This document shows, one piece after another, positions 48,812-60,941 of a stretch of 64,000 nucleotides of DNA; position 1 is the stretch's first letter; each line of letters begins with the position of its first letter. The translations under genes were made by a program, and so were the position numbers. The notes beneath the pieces are model-generated. The model did no database searches, had not been told where the DNA came from, and worked only from the letters and a program-made list of their open reading frames with translations. The stretch lies in contig OY978527.1 in NCBI GenBank assembly GCA_963854835.1, positions 37,201,540-37,265,539 on the forward strand, given 5' to 3'. The stretch comes from Megamerina dolium. Taxonomy: Eukaryota; Arthropoda; Insecta; Diptera; Megamerinidae.

Positions 48812-51800
48812 TTAATCTTTCTTCTTATCACTAAGTGCTGGTTTGACCTTCTTGCCGTCATCATCCACAGTGGCACTAATTTTTTCCGGTGGCGTATTTG
48901 GATAAATGGCAAACAGCGATAATTGTATGGAGCTCATGCAAAACAATAAAAGATTTTGGTACTATATGTAAATAGAAGTAAGACGATTAATACATTTTAA
49001 TATGCAACGGCACAAATTAATATCCTTAACTTACAGCCAGAACTGAATTATATATTGAGATACCATATAGTGTCCAAGAGGCAGCAACAATGGTACCCGA
49101 TAAAATTATTGGAAATGGCATACCGGCGGTACTCTTCTTTTCGATTATATCACCCAAGCTTAAAAGGGGTGATCCAACAAGAAATATCAAAATACCCGTA
49201 ATTATCATACCAAGACGGAATTCAATATTTTTCGTGTCCTCGAAAGTTGCATATGCAAGGCAGACCATTATGAACATACCGCAAATTCCAATTTTTGACC
49301 AAATTTTATTCTTTTTCCCATTCGATGCATACCAATAGAAAACGGTCATAAAGACCACATTGATGGCGAAACCAATGATATTCACTTTTATCATATGTTC
49401 ATCACCCATTAGGGTGGCCAATTTCAAAGTGAGTACTGTCCTAGAAAAGAAAAGAAAATAAATTAATGGATGAATAAAATGCTCAACTCATTTATGTGCC
49501 GAATAATCAATTATCAATTTTTGTCGTCATTTATAGAATTAAAAGCTTCAAGTAGAAAGTCGCTTTTTGTAGAACCTATCTTAAGAACCCTCATATGTAT
49601 AAATGGCTCCAATTCAGCATCTCGAAACATAATGGTATCAGCCAAATCAACATGGCATGAAATAATGCCCATCGCGGCATACATGTTGCAGAATTGTAAA
49701 TCAAATACAAGTCTGTTCCCATTTTGCAAATGTACACTTTCGTCGTGCTGTTAGTCAGACCATACAAAGAACTCAAAAGTCTAGATGAAATAAAATTTAA
49801 ATTGAGTTTTATTTTTTTTTTTAATTCTAACAAACATTTATTTATTAGGTTTTAACAGCTTTGTATTGCTCTACATTGATACAAAAATATCTTTATATAC
49901 ATACATATACAAGCTTAGAATGTATATTATCTTAACTATAAGGTCTAAATGATAAAGTATGAAATGAATGATCATTAGGTAAAAATGACAATATGGAGAT
50001 AAGGTAGCATTAGTAGTGATGCATAACTACCACCGTCCTCTTCCACCGCCACCGCCACCACCACCACCTCGTGATCTATTAAAACCACCACCGCCGCCTC
50101 CACCACCTCCACCTCCACCACGACCACGACCAAAGCCTCCACCGCCCCCGCCACCACGACCGCGACCAAAGCCTCCACCGCCTCCACCACGACCACCTCC
50201 TCCTCCTCGGCCACCACGTCCAAAACCTCCTCCACGTCCTCCTCCAACACCACCAGATGGTCCACCTTTTCTTTTGGCACCTTTTGGTTGTGGCGCTTTG
50301 GGAAGAAATCTTATAATTGGCAACAACTTGCCAGGATCAATAAATAATTGCTGATTTTCTTTAAAACTATGCGCTTTCATGTTCTCTCCCAATTTCACCG
50401 TCACCGAGTAATCACGTACTGTTCCGAAAATTTCATCAATTTTACCAATTTGTTCTTTGTTCTCCAGAAAGATTGGTGCATTAAAATATGGCACATCCTC
50501 AATATCGACTTTACAAACAAGATCATCTTCGCAAGTGTATGTATAATGGCCCAATGGTATGACACGTTCTGGTGGTCCTTGATCAAAATTGCCACGTCCG
50601 CCACCTCCACCACCTCCTCTTCTGAAACCACCTCCGCCGCCGCCACCGCCACCGCGTCCAAATCCTCCACCACGACCACCGCCGCCGCCACCACCACCAC
50701 CTCCGCCTCGACGAAATCCTGTAATTAATAAATCTTGCGGTTTTACATATTCTATATTAAAACAAGCATTAACTTACCGCCACCACCACCACCTCCGCCG
50801 CGACCACGATTAAATGACATTTCTGTATGTGTCTTGTGTGATTTAATATTAATCCTTTAATAAAAATATTTTCCTCCTCTTTGAAAGAAAATAAATCTTT
50901 GTTCTATCAGACGTATTGATCAATATTAACGAATATAGAACAACCACGCGGTTTCAGATAACTATCGGCACGGCGACTGCTACCTGCTTTGACTGCTGTT
51001 ACGAATTGACAATATATCGGTTATCGATAGTTGAACTATCATTAGCTATGTACATTCCGCAAATTTTGTACAGATTGTTACATTACTAGTTTTTACTTGT
51101 GTGTTGTATAAATTACTAAAATTGACTGCGGCTACAACACTGCAACACCTGTCAACACTTGATAGCATGGCTTTCTTATGCAACCCTGAGATAATTCCAT
51201 TTATCTTTTGTTTCTTTTTTGCTCGAATTACTACAAATTAATTAACTTGTCTGAAATGTATAATGAAAATTGTTGTTTTATTTTCGAAAAATGTATTTTA
51301 ATAAAGTGTAAATATCGTCCACGTATCCACTACGTTAAAGTTACACTCATCATCACAACTTTTGATGCAAACGCCATCTTGTCGCCACGTTGCAGTGTAG
51401 CAGCCGCAATGAATCTGTTTACAACATAAATATAGAAGTGTCTATAAGCATATTCTCATGTGTTTATTTCTCAACACAGCAACAATTTCATTGACAGCAT
51501 AGCATTGATAGTGTAATTATATTTCTTGATTTTTTAAGAGAAATTGAAAAAATGGAAATGAGTAATATTATGAAATATACATAAAAGAACTTGTGAATGT
51601 GGGTCTCTATAAGAATTGATTTCAGCAAATTATTCATGTTGTATTTATATTTGTATTGGTATAAAAAAATTTCAACTTGATAGCTATATTGTTTTTTGCT
51701 GATTTTAACTGAAAAGGGAACATAGCTAATATCAATAAATATTTGTTGGTATTTTAAAATGCCAAATGTATGCAAGATAAAGTTTCAGAACGCTTCCTAA

Positions 51801-54800
51801 CAGCTCAACCTAAATGGCCGCGCAATGTGTGATCTTAAATAACGCTTCAAAACAGAGCGCAATTATAGGTCGTTCAATAAAAGAAATATTAAATGAATTA
51901 AGATTAAATAATTCCAAATGATTTTGAGATGTAATTTGTGTCCAAGCCAAACATAATACTTTATGTTTATACGCCATTGAGTCATAAATAGCTAACAGCT
52001 AAGTTGAAATACATGAATTTGTATGAATTGATGCCCAATGTAAAATTTTCCCAGATCTGCTATTTAAATCGGGTAACAAATTCGTTGAGGTATTTCGTGT
52101 TCAATCGTTTAATCAAACCACTTGATTAACAATTGGAAGATTTGAATTTAATTTTTGTGAAAATTAATGGACATTCTTTAATAACATACCCGGTGTTCAA
52201 TTGTAAATTTAGAGATTTAAATTATTTTATTCATTCTACAATAAATTTTATAAGGAAATGCACGATGTTATAGGCACAGATACATGGGCAAAAACAATTG
52301 GAGAAATAAAATATAACCTCTGGTAATTGATTAAGCAACGTGCAATTCGTAAAATGTTGAAAATTTGAATTCGACATCCAACGAAATTGAAGTTCATAAA
52401 CGTGAAATTACGACTATTAGTGCGATCACCTTCTCACCTAAAAATATATAAACACAGAGTATGCAGCGCTGCTAACTAAAACTGATCTTTGGGAGTATGT
52501 GAATGGCAGATTTCCAAATTTTAGAAGAGGAAAACAAAAATTAATAAATTTTTAAAATTTTATATTATTAAAAATGGTTTAATGCATTTTCATTTCATTG
52601 TAACATCGTTATTTTTCAATATATAACTGTGAAATCTTATATAGGGTTGCATTTGAGAGTATTCTAATAAAAAATGCAAAAAACACAATTTCGAAAAATT
52701 ATGAATTACGTCCTTAAGAGTCACGCGCGAGATACGTAAGTATGCGGACGTGTGGCTCCGACGTCAAGTCGTAAAAATAAATCAGAGGACAGTTTGAGAA
52801 GTTAAAAGCAAAGAGAAATGAGGGAAAAAACAACAGTACAATTTAAAGTATAGTTGCTACAAAGTTTCAAGTACAGTTTTTACAAAATTCACAATAAAAT
52901 ACTAGAAGTATACGTTTTTAACGTCCAAAGTGAAAAACCCTGACGCTTTGTGGATTTGAATTCCCTCCAAATTAAACTACAATTCTAAAAAAAAAGAATA
53001 TCCTTTTTCAGTGAGCAATATGATGAAACCGAAGAATATTTGGAGAATTATTTAGAATTATTGGAACGGCATGCAACTTTTTTAATTTTGTAATAATACT
53101 GTATTTGAATATATTTTATTCTTTATTATTACTTTTAGACTAGATAGAAATGTTCAACGACCAAATATGGAATTGGTCGAATGGTAATCCGGAGAGCCGT
53201 TACTATAATTAGTACACAAACCGAGTAAATTTGCGGGATGGACTATTGTGATTTTTAATAATATGATTTTTTTTTTTCAGTGACAGCTCTTCGCACTGCA
53301 AACATTGCCAGAAAGTCATCGGAACTCGAAACGAAATGAATCGCTTTACGCCTGAACAACGTTCGGTAATAATGTGAATTTATTACCAATGTTGTGTAGC
53401 CCAAAAAGAGTGTGTTTATTGAAAATAAGTTTTGGCCGAAATGAGTCACCCGCAGCTCCTGCTGTATGCAAGTTTGTGCAGAAGATTCGTGAGACTGGCA
53501 TCGTAGTGGACAACACACACGATCCCCGTCGTAGTACGGTGCACACTGACTACAATATGGATGCCGTAGCCGAGAACGTGCGACCCAATCCTGGCACATC
53601 GACTCGCCATCGACCTTAACAACACATGGACTTGGACGGTCTTTGGTTTCAACATGATGGTGCGGCATGCCAGTCAGCCCATGCCATAATTGAACTTTTG
53701 CGTGCCAAATTTAATAATAAACAATAAACTGGTAAAAACTGACTAATTTTTCAATCAAATCATACCAATTGAACTGAACCAAATATTTTTATTTGTGCGA
53801 AAATAAAAGGCTTGGCCAAATAACAAATAAACCGACGACCCAATTAAATTTTTTTTTTTTGTTTTTCCCGCACGCAAGAAGTGAGTACGGACGTAATGGC
53901 GAAATCTTTACCGAGAGCAAGTCACAAAAAATGTTTAATAGGGCTTTCTGCTTATGAGAGGCCATATGAGAATAGCAATAATCACGTTAAGCCCAAATGC
54001 ATATGTTTATTTACAATAAAAAATAAAGGGTCTTCAAATTTGACTTAACTTTTTAATTTTCCCCCATTTATGTTTTTGGACTAGAATGGTTTCAGTTTAT
54101 TGGCAGCTGTCAAGTATGCTGTTAGCATATGCCCATGATATTGACATAATCGGCATGAACACGCGAGCAGTCATTGGCAGCATCCTCAGAGTTGGAAAGA
54201 GAGTCGCGTCGAATAGTCTCACGGTGAACGAGAGCAAGACGAAGTATCTGGTATCAACAAACAAAGATTTCCGGCGTCTTGGACAGTAAGTCACTGTGGA
54301 TAACTACGCTTTTGAAATAGTGAAAAACTTTCTCTATCCTGGAACCAGCTTCAACACTAATAATGGCGTCAGCCTGGATCACTCTTGCTAACAGGTGCTA
54401 CTTTGGACTAAGTAAGCAATTGAAAAGTCGAGTCCTCTCTCGAGAAACGAAAACCACACTCTACAAATCCCTCAACATGCCTGTCCTTGCATATGGTGCC
54501 GAAGCTTGGACAATTTTTACTTTGTTTGCGTTGGTTCCGAATGTCGATTAAGGAGCTGTATGCCGACACCGACATATTAAAGCGCATTAAAATTGAGCGG
54601 CTGCGCTGGCTAGGTCATGTCAAGCGAATGGAAGAACACGTTCCAGCTAAGGTGTTATAGTCGGAACCGGCTGGTGGACGACACAGAAGAGGAAGATCTA
54701 ACCTCCGGTGAAAAGATCAAATACGGAAGAACTTGTCAGCGCTTGGAATTTCTAACTTGCTCCAACTAGCGAAGGAAAGAGCTAGCTGGCGAAACATGCT

Positions 54801-57260
54801 ATATTCGGCCTAAGTTGATTTTCGGTTGTAATGGCCACATAAGTAAGTAAATAAGTCAAGTACAATAAACATGGCGGTTAGAAAATAGGGAGCGTCTTCA
54901 TTTTGTCTTCATTGTTTAGTGAAAATTTACATATTTGACAAAAAGTCAGTGTTTGGTGTGGTTTGTTGTGGATTTATTGATCCCCATTTCCTCAAAAATA
55001 AATCTGAACACGTTGTTACTGTGAATGGTGCTCGTTATCGATCGATGATTACGAACTTTTTGTTTGACAAATTGAAACATATTGATGTGGAGAATATCTG
55101 ATTTCAACGGGACGGTTCAACATGTGATACAGCGACAGAAACAATCGCTCTTTTGAAAGAGAAATTTAGTGAACGAATAATTTCTCGAAGAAGAAATGTT
55201 AATTGGCCATCCAGATCTTGTGATTAACACCATTAGACTTCTTTTTATGGGGTTTTTTAAAGAGCAAAGTTTATGCTGATAATCCTAAAACCATTCAACA
55301 TCTAAAAGAAAAAATTACGCTAATTACTCAAATTGAACAACAATTATGTCAACATATGTTCAAAATTTTAGTAAAAGATTGAAAGCCTGTTGAGCTGCAA
55401 AAGCTGGTCACTTATCAGACATTATTTTCCATAATTAACCGCAACGTGTCTAGTTTGTTATTCAATAAATATATCTGCTTCTTTCGAAAAAAATTATGTG
55501 TTTTATTGAAATATTAAAGAATTTACTAAAATTTGAACACCCTTTATGTGTATTTGTGATAAACCAACACTTGGTACAGATGGTACAGCACCCTAAACGA
55601 ATACAAGGAAGTAGAGAAACATTTGTACGTTATATAAAAATAATGGCCCATAATTATAGTCAAAGTTAGAATCGACTTATTTGACATATTTCCCTAATAA
55701 AAAATCTGTCAAAAGCCTATTCTAACTATGAGTATAACTGAAATACACCCACTAAGCCTTGTTCCTAAATTCTCAATATCCAATATCCCTAACAATGTAC
55801 ACAACTCCCAGATATTTTACCATAGTTTTCGCAATTTTAGCACTTTAAAGGAGCACAAAGGCAGCACTTCCCAAGAATAGACGGGTCTACGTCCCGGAAG
55901 CACTCGACCACGGGGTCGGTCAAGGTCCTTTCAACTCATCAGAATACGGAAATGCTTTGAACGGGAACAAAACAATGCATTTCCGTATTTTTGCTGCTAC
56001 AACAACAACTTCCATCCAATTGAAATACAAACTTGAAATACCACGAAGCTTACAATGAAGAAGGAAAGGCCTAAGAGCGCACTGACTTTCCAATTGGGTA
56101 CATTAAAGAGATTATAAAACAATATTTCAAAATGTTCCAAAAGCCTATTTATCGATGGATTCATGTTGACATTACGTATAAATACAATATTTGTGAAGCA
56201 ATCTAGCAAAATGAGCTTAATCTATTTATTCTATTTGAATTTTTTGTTTTTTTTTTTTTGTATTTGTTGCACTCGAAATCTATCATGTACACTATGTACA
56301 CTGTCAACATAGACAAATATTTTCCTTTCGTTATAAAATCAAACATAAACTTATAAAAGCATAAAATAATGATTTTAATAAAACAATAGAGTATCAATTG
56401 GTTTGAGAACAAGAGCTGTGCGATTAATCAAATTTAAAAATTCAAAATTTTGAAAATATTTATATTTTTTTCTCAATACAAAGTACCTAGACAAGTTTGA
56501 CAAATAGATTCATCTCGTTTTGTAAAGTTACTCCGTTTCGTTTAGTTAAACAATTTGATTAATCAATTATGCGATTAATCAATAATTGAAAATTTCGAAA
56601 ATATTTATATTTCTCCCAATACAAAGTAAACAAGTTTGACAAATAGATTTATCTCCTTTTGTAAGTTACTTCCATTTATCTTATCATCTTAGGCTCCAAC
56701 ATACGATATTTATCAAAAAAATTATTTAGTAATCACTTTGTATTAAAATTCTAATCAAAGTGAATTAATTGTTCGAAGATAAGTTATTATTGAAAAATTA
56801 CCATTTTTATATAAAATTAAATTGAATTGGCAACAATGACTTGCATATTCACGTGTTCTAATAACAACAGTAACCTCGCAAAAGCGCATGCAGAAGAAGA
56901 AGAAGGAGAACAGCAATAACAATAACAAAGCAATGCAATTTAAGGTGCAATTTAAAGTAATATTCAATAATATGGCGAATTTATAATGCAACGATTTTTC
57001 AATTACACTGAAAAATCTTTGATTAACTTAATTTTGATTAACTAACTTAGAAAATAGTAATATTAATAACGAAAAAATTTGAATACTTACAATACAATTC
57101 CGCCCAAAAATGGCTCAGCTGGATAAGCATCGCTGCATCCCTTTTTGCGAATATCATTGAGTAGCACAATACCAGATAAAAATTGCAGACAAGTAACTGT
57201 GCCGGCAAATTTAGCAATTTCGTTGCTATAAGGCGCCAACAAATCTCCTAGTGCTTCCAT
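48812..57260 (-). CDS. SWEET1: SWEET/MtN3 sugar transporter, three exons (57091-57260, 49035-49440, 48812-48961), 241 aa
   Basis: Predicted bidirectional sugar uniporter of the plasma or Golgi membrane. I assembled it from three exons. Exon 1 starts with ATG at 57260 and ends before a GTAAGT donor at 57090. Exon 2 begins after the TTTTCTAG acceptor at 49441 and ends before GTAAGT at 49034. Exon 3 begins after an ATATAG acceptor at 48962 and stops with TAA at 48812-48814. The junctions keep frame (phase 2, then phase 0) and give 241 aa, near the 220-240 aa usual for animal SWEETs. The protein is strongly hydrophobic, with MtN3 landmarks: [35 protein letters not shown] and ASWTLYG. It ends in a lysine-rich tail. 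Of the two Drosophila SWEETs it looks closer to CG7272 than to saliva (slv); that choice is from memory. Intron 1 is 7,650 bp and holds GAR1 and several dead transposons. Confidence 0.93.
49514..49747 (-). other. Unrecognised exon-like open frame (77 codons) in the SWEET intron
   Basis: Downstream of GAR1 and upstream of SWEET exon 2 there is a 77-codon minus-strand frame with ordinary, non-repetitive composition, containing [19 protein letters not shown] and then [18 protein letters not shown], and ending in a stop. It is directly preceded by a good splice acceptor with a branch-point-like CTAAC (CTGACTAACAG, AG at 49748-49749), so it resembles a last coding exon. It has no in-frame ATG before residue 20 or so. 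I do not recognise the protein. It could be the terminal exon of an unseen gene, an alternative exon of GAR1 or SWEET, or a relic. Confidence 0.35.
49837..49846 (-). terminator. Tandem AATAAA polyadenylation signals, probably GAR1
   Basis: Two overlapping AATAAA hexamers read on the minus strand about 180 bp past the GAR1 stop codon. They would end the nested GAR1 transcript before SWEET exon 2. An unused copy within the SWEET intron is also possible. Confidence 0.5.
50027..50820 (-). CDS. GAR1: GAR1, H/ACA ribonucleoprotein subunit 1 (exons 50778-50820 and 50027-50718), 244 aa
   Basis: Core protein of H/ACA snoRNPs, which pseudouridylate rRNA and snRNA in the nucleolus and Cajal bodies and bind with dyskerin. 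Exon 1 (43 nt) begins [10 protein letters not shown] and ends at a GTAAGTT donor. Exon 2 follows a TTAATTACAG acceptor; the joined frame continues GFRRGGG. Order: N-terminal GGR/GGF-rich domain (about residues 1-55), conserved central domain (about 65-160, with [23 protein letters not shown] and [16 protein letters not shown]), then a second Gly/Arg-rich domain (about 165-244) ending GRGRW and TAG at 50027-50029. Length is close to the 217-240 aa of animal GAR1. The gene lies wholly inside intron 1 of the SWEET gene on the same strand. A perfect DRE site lies about 200 bp upstream and two overlapping AATAAA signals about 180 bp downstream, so it probably has its own promoter and 3' end. The Gly codons make an opposite-strand proline-rich shadow frame. 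Confidence 0.95.
51022..51029. promoter_or_regulatory. DRE promoter motif (TATCGATA) upstream of GAR1
   Basis: The palindrome TATCGATA is the exact DNA replication-related element bound by DREF, typical of fly housekeeping promoters. It sits about 200 bp upstream of the GAR1 ATG, inside the SWEET intron, within a run containing other GATA/TATC half-repeats. The motif is seen; its use is inferred. Confidence 0.6.
51040..53270. other. SWEET intron 1, central part
   Basis: AT-rich. The only coding hint is [18 protein letters not shown] near 52460-52520, which resembles the start of a copia-type gag but is too short to call. No gene supported. Confidence 0.45.
53340..53735 (+). pseudogene. DD41D-like mariner fragment
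   Basis: [50 protein letters not shown] and [20 protein letters not shown] are the N-terminal HTH pair; then by deletion [20 protein letters not shown] and LRAKF (second catalytic aspartate). Lies in SWEET intron 1. Confidence 0.75.
54085..54855 (+). mobile_element. RTE-like LINE 3' fragment, plus strand, in SWEET intron 1
   Basis: [20 protein letters not shown] (YADD changed to YAHD), [57 protein letters not shown], a deletion, then [20 protein letters not shown]. Ends GGCCACATAAGTAAGTAAAT. Frameshifted. In antisense orientation to the host gene. Confidence 0.9.
54905..55560 (+). pseudogene. DD41D-like mariner fragment in SWEET intron 1
   Basis: [75 protein letters not shown], then a frameshift where LTPLDF should be. 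Same layout as the 44576 element; the N-terminus is missing. Adjacent to the RTE fragment. Confidence 0.8.
55565..57085. other. SWEET intron 1, exon-1 proximal part
   Basis: No gene. A local imperfect duplication: ATTTATATTT...CAATACAAAGTA, then AAGTTTGACAAATAGATT occurs twice (about 56456-56512 and 56600-56652). Confidence 0.5.
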
Positions 57261-58320
57261 TATTTACAAATATATTGATTTAACAGAAATTGAAGTTATT
57301 GCAGATGTTTTGGTTTTCTCTTGAAATGCGTATGTACAATGCTATAAATATGTAAGTAATGTACTACATATGTAATCCAAGTTCAAGAACACAACCGCGC
57401 TATGTCGCAGACACCACCTCCACAACCAATGTCACTCACTTAGTAACTGGATCAAATTTTGTTTACTTTCAACCAGACCACCACCACCTTACTGTTCTAC
57501 TGCAATGCCAATCGTTACTTATTTAGGTTGTTAATTTCTAATTTATTTGCCACCTGCACCAGTACTAGTATTGCCGTCGTTATTATTGCATTCGTCTCAA
57601 TTGCAGCAATCGTTAAATCTCATACGCTCTCAATTTTGTATTAAATTGATTTGTTGTTGTTGATAATTTTACTCTCTTTCTTTTTCGATTCGTTGGATTT
57701 TTTTTTGTTATTTATCGCGATTTTTTTTCTACTTAAATTTATCAACAAATTTTGTAACATTAATTTGATTCAAAGTCGCTATATCTATACGACCAGTACA
57801 TATGCTAAATAGTACTTTATAATTATTTAAATGACGTAATTTATTTATATATATTTTTTTTCTATTTACGACAACTAAATCACAGTAATATGTTTGTTTG
57901 CTCTGGAAAACTTGTATTGCCTCCGATTCTCGTCAAGTACCAAAACAAGAATGTGTGCTGCGAGCAATATTTCTATTAAGCGTCAACTAATGTAAGCACT
58001 CACATTATTTTATTGAATCTTATCTGTTATGAAAATAATATGATGAGAGAGTGAGAGAAACCTCTCTCTACCACATGGTAAATTTTTATATGCATATTTG
58101 AGCTCTGCACGAATTACTACAGTATTGAGAGATTAGCGGTACAATATCTAATTTTTACGAGACCACGATACTCGTTTATTCATCAACTAATTTTTGAGTA
58201 ATTATCATTGAATCGGGAACTACTCATTTCGTCGTGACCAAATATTTGGAAAAAATGATATTTGTTCATCAAAATTATTTCCAAAATTTTACTAAAAAAT
58301 ATGCTGTAGATATGATATTG
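57261..58320. other. SWEET 5' flank
   Basis: The region up to about 57700 should include the 5' untranslated region and promoter of the SWEET gene; no specific core element identified. The rest is AT-rich spacer. Confidence 0.45.
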
Positions 58321-58324
58321 TGAA

Positions 58325-58505
58325 GCATTACTCTTACTAACAGGTGCTGCTTTGGGCTAAGTAAGCAATTGAGACGTCGAGCCCTCTATCAAGAAACGAC
58401 GACCTAGTACTGAAGAACTTGACAGCACTTGAAATTTCTAGCTAGCCAAGTGTTGGTTGACGAAGCATGCTGGTTTCGGCCTAAATCAATTTTCGGTTGT
58501 AATGT
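58325..58505 (+). mobile_element. RTE-like LINE 3' remnant
   Basis: CTTACTAACAGGTGCTGCTT, GGGCTAAGTAAGCAATTGAG and the 3' end TCAATTTTCGGTTGTAATG match the RTE-like LINE, with most of the interval deleted. Confidence 0.75.
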
Positions 58506-58657
58506 AGTATGAAGATTTTAATAAAAACAAATATTTGGTAATACAGTTTTACCAACAAAAAATTTTCAGCACAGTTCGTTTTTATTTCAGGAGTTATACT
58601 CGTATATACTGAAACTTTTCACAAAATTGAGCTATATGAAAAAAAAAAATTAATAAA

Positions 58658-59006
58658 TATGTGGCACTTAAAGCCCCAAAGGGCTCATTGGCCGAGCTTC
58701 TCTTCCATTACTGTTGTGCCTCTTAAATTTTTGGACAGTATTAGAATGGACCTACTTATTTTAGCAGGTTCCGAACGGCAGAACCCTTGTGACATCACTT
58801 TTTCTGAGCTTTGTCACAGAGTTCTTTTAGAAGCTTTTTCATGGCAAGTTGTTACTGTCGGAAGAATTGCCAATTGCTTGCCGACAGGTGGGTACCGTTC
58901 GAAAGAAAAATCTTTTCGATATTAAATTTGTTATGCATCAGCCGGGTATTGAACCACGACCTACAGATCAGAAGGCGAACACACTAACCACTGAGCTACG
59001 GCACCC
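58658..59006 (-). mobile_element. SINE subfamily B, minus strand
   Basis: Same 3' end type as the 37141 copy (ATGTGGCACTTAAAGCCCC at the left, inverted). Right end is the head, GAGCTACGGCACCC. Body with CCGAACGGCAGAACCC and GCCGACAGGTGGGTACCG. Target duplication not clear. Confidence 0.85.
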
Positions 59007-59276
59007 GGCTATATAATATATTGACAATACTATGGGAATACGGCAATGTTTAGTCTCCGTTTATACGCGAAAACATTTGCATGAAGATCATTTTGTTTGT
59101 TAGCGAGTGGGTGTTTTGTTTCCCGTACACCGCGACACATTTTGTGCTTCTCATTCGTAATGGAATACATTAAGAAAACATACAAATGAGTTCACATGTC
59201 GGAGAGAAACATTTTTGCCTATGTAAACGCGAACGGTACTTGCTTGTTTACTTTATTTCTTACTCGCGCATAGCTC

Positions 59277-59683
59277 TAAGGCTGATGACAGAGTGAGCGC
59301 TACAAGCGTTGCTATGATATGTCGCTACAACTTGCTACAAAACTCTGCTTGTGTTGTCAGAGTGAGAGCAGAGCTACAAAATAGTTTCAGTGCTTGGCCG
59401 CTATAAAGCTAGTAGTGAAGTGATTTATAGCAGCGACATATTGAAGTGAGAGAGTAAAAACAGAGAAAGAGAGAGTTCAAATAAAAAATTTGATATGGAC
59501 AATGTGTGGGGGCATGCGTGCGTTGTTTTTTAAACAGTTTTTCGCATTGCTTTTTATTTCTCTCTCTCTCTCAAAAACCACACAATATAGCGCTTACTCT
59601 GACACGTCAAAGATTGATATAGCAATAGCGGCTGTAGCTTCAAGCATAGCAACGCCTGTAGCGCTCACTCTGTCATCAGCCTA
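59277..59683. mobile_element. Foldback/MITE-like element with long TIRs
   Basis: Left end TAAGGCTGATGACAGAGTGA, continuing GCGCTACAAGCGTTGCTATG. The right end is its reverse complement over about 38 bp with one or two mismatches. About 400 bp, non-coding, with further internal complementarity (CTACAA, TTGTAG, GAGAG and CTCTC runs). Host target unclear. Confidence 0.8.
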
Positions 59684-59857
59684 ATGCTGCAACTAGCCAC
59701 CGACGTAGCGTACGTACGTACCGCCCGTACGTAAGAACATACAAAATTGCATTGATTTTCTCCGCTCCGAGCAACGTCTACGTCACGGTGGCTAGTTGCA
59801 GCATAATGCTGCATAATGCTTACGTACGTACGCTACGTCAGTGGCTAGTTGCAGCAT
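59684..59857. mobile_element. Short foldback element with about 37-bp TIRs
   Basis: Left end ATGCTGCAACTAGCCACCGA then CGTAGCGTACGTACGTA; the right end is the reverse complement with one mismatch. An extra copy of the end (GGTGGCTAGTTGCAGCAT) lies inside at about 59796-59814, so the unit may be duplicated or nested. Starts at the base where the previous foldback ends. Rich in TACG repeats and unusually CpG-rich for this region. Confidence 0.8.
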
Positions 59858-60179
59858 AATACATATTCCCGCTATAATTAGTAGTAATGTTAAAAATTCT
59901 GACTTATAAAACGAGGTCAATATAATATACATATACTTATCTAGTTATTGTGAGATATGACATAGAAGTCACATTGTGCAAGATTTGGCAAATATAGAGA
60001 GTGGTTGATGGTTAAAATGCGATTTTTTGTTAAAAATCAGCCACAGGTCTCGATCGATGTGAGAGTGTATTATCGTGCAACAGATGCCGCTTGTTCCTCT
60101 TCATGACCTCAATGACGACAGGATGTAAAGGAAAGATGTAGCTTTCACACACAATTACCCATCAATAGGTGGCGCCACT

Positions 60180-60928
60180 AAAAAAGAAATGCCCACTGTG
60201 CAAGGAGTTCTCTCATCCTTATTGTATGTACTTGTAGTTGACAAATTACTGCTATACTTAGAAAACTCAGGCTACGAAACAGTAGCATAAGCTGACGATC
60301 TCGCATTAGTAGTGTCCGGTAAATACGATAGCATCTTAATGAAGTCATACGATATGTCCTTAACATTTTAAGCAACTGGACCACAGGCTGTGGCCTTGGG
60401 GTCAATCCACAGAAATCAGATCAAGTCCCATTTACACAGAAGTATAAACCAATAAACAACACACCACCCTCTATTAGGGGAATTCGTTTGAGTTTTGCTG
60501 ACAAAACCAAATATCTAGGTCTCGTCCTTAACAATAAACTTAATTGGAAGCGTAATATTGCGTTCCAAAATTTCGATTGCATTTTATTCAGGCAACCGAG
60601 AAATGGGACAAAAATGGAAAACGAGACCCAGTGCTGTGAGACTGGTAATACGATATGAAGTCGCCGCCTGATGGACGGCGCTCGATAAAGCCATATACAG
60701 TAATCACGTGAAGAAAATTCAAAGATTGACATCTTTGTGCATTATAGAGGCACTTTTGCACAATAATTCTGATTTGGTAGCCGTGCATCTCAGCCTTGAC
60801 AGTCGGAACAGGGAGTTTGCGTAGCCTACTGGTTGCCGGACCTCTACAAGATAGTGCTCTCGATAGATATGAAACTTGGTTTATAATCTTGATCGTCATT
60901 TCATCCTCTTCCTCATCTTGGTCTTCGT
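60180..60928 (+). pseudogene. LINE reverse transcriptase remnant
   Basis: Plus-strand frames give VLSSLLYVLVVDKLLLYLEN, SGYETVA-ADDLALVVSGKY (YADD motif with the Y lost to a stop), KTKYLGLVLNNKLNWKRNI-like, then WTALDKAIYSNHVKKIQRLT and SLCIIEALLHN. Many frame changes. The SINE at 60942 is inserted at its end. Confidence 0.7.
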
Positions 60929-60941
60929 TATCACTTTCATC

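Noticed and set aside
50016..50813. Proline-rich and Val/Glu-rich frames overlapping GAR1
   Set aside because: Antisense and frame-shifted readings of the GGR repeats of GAR1.
52453..52525. Copia gag-like peptide [13 protein letters not shown]
   Set aside because: Only about 20 residues; no LTRs, protease or integrase nearby. Could be chance or a very old relic.
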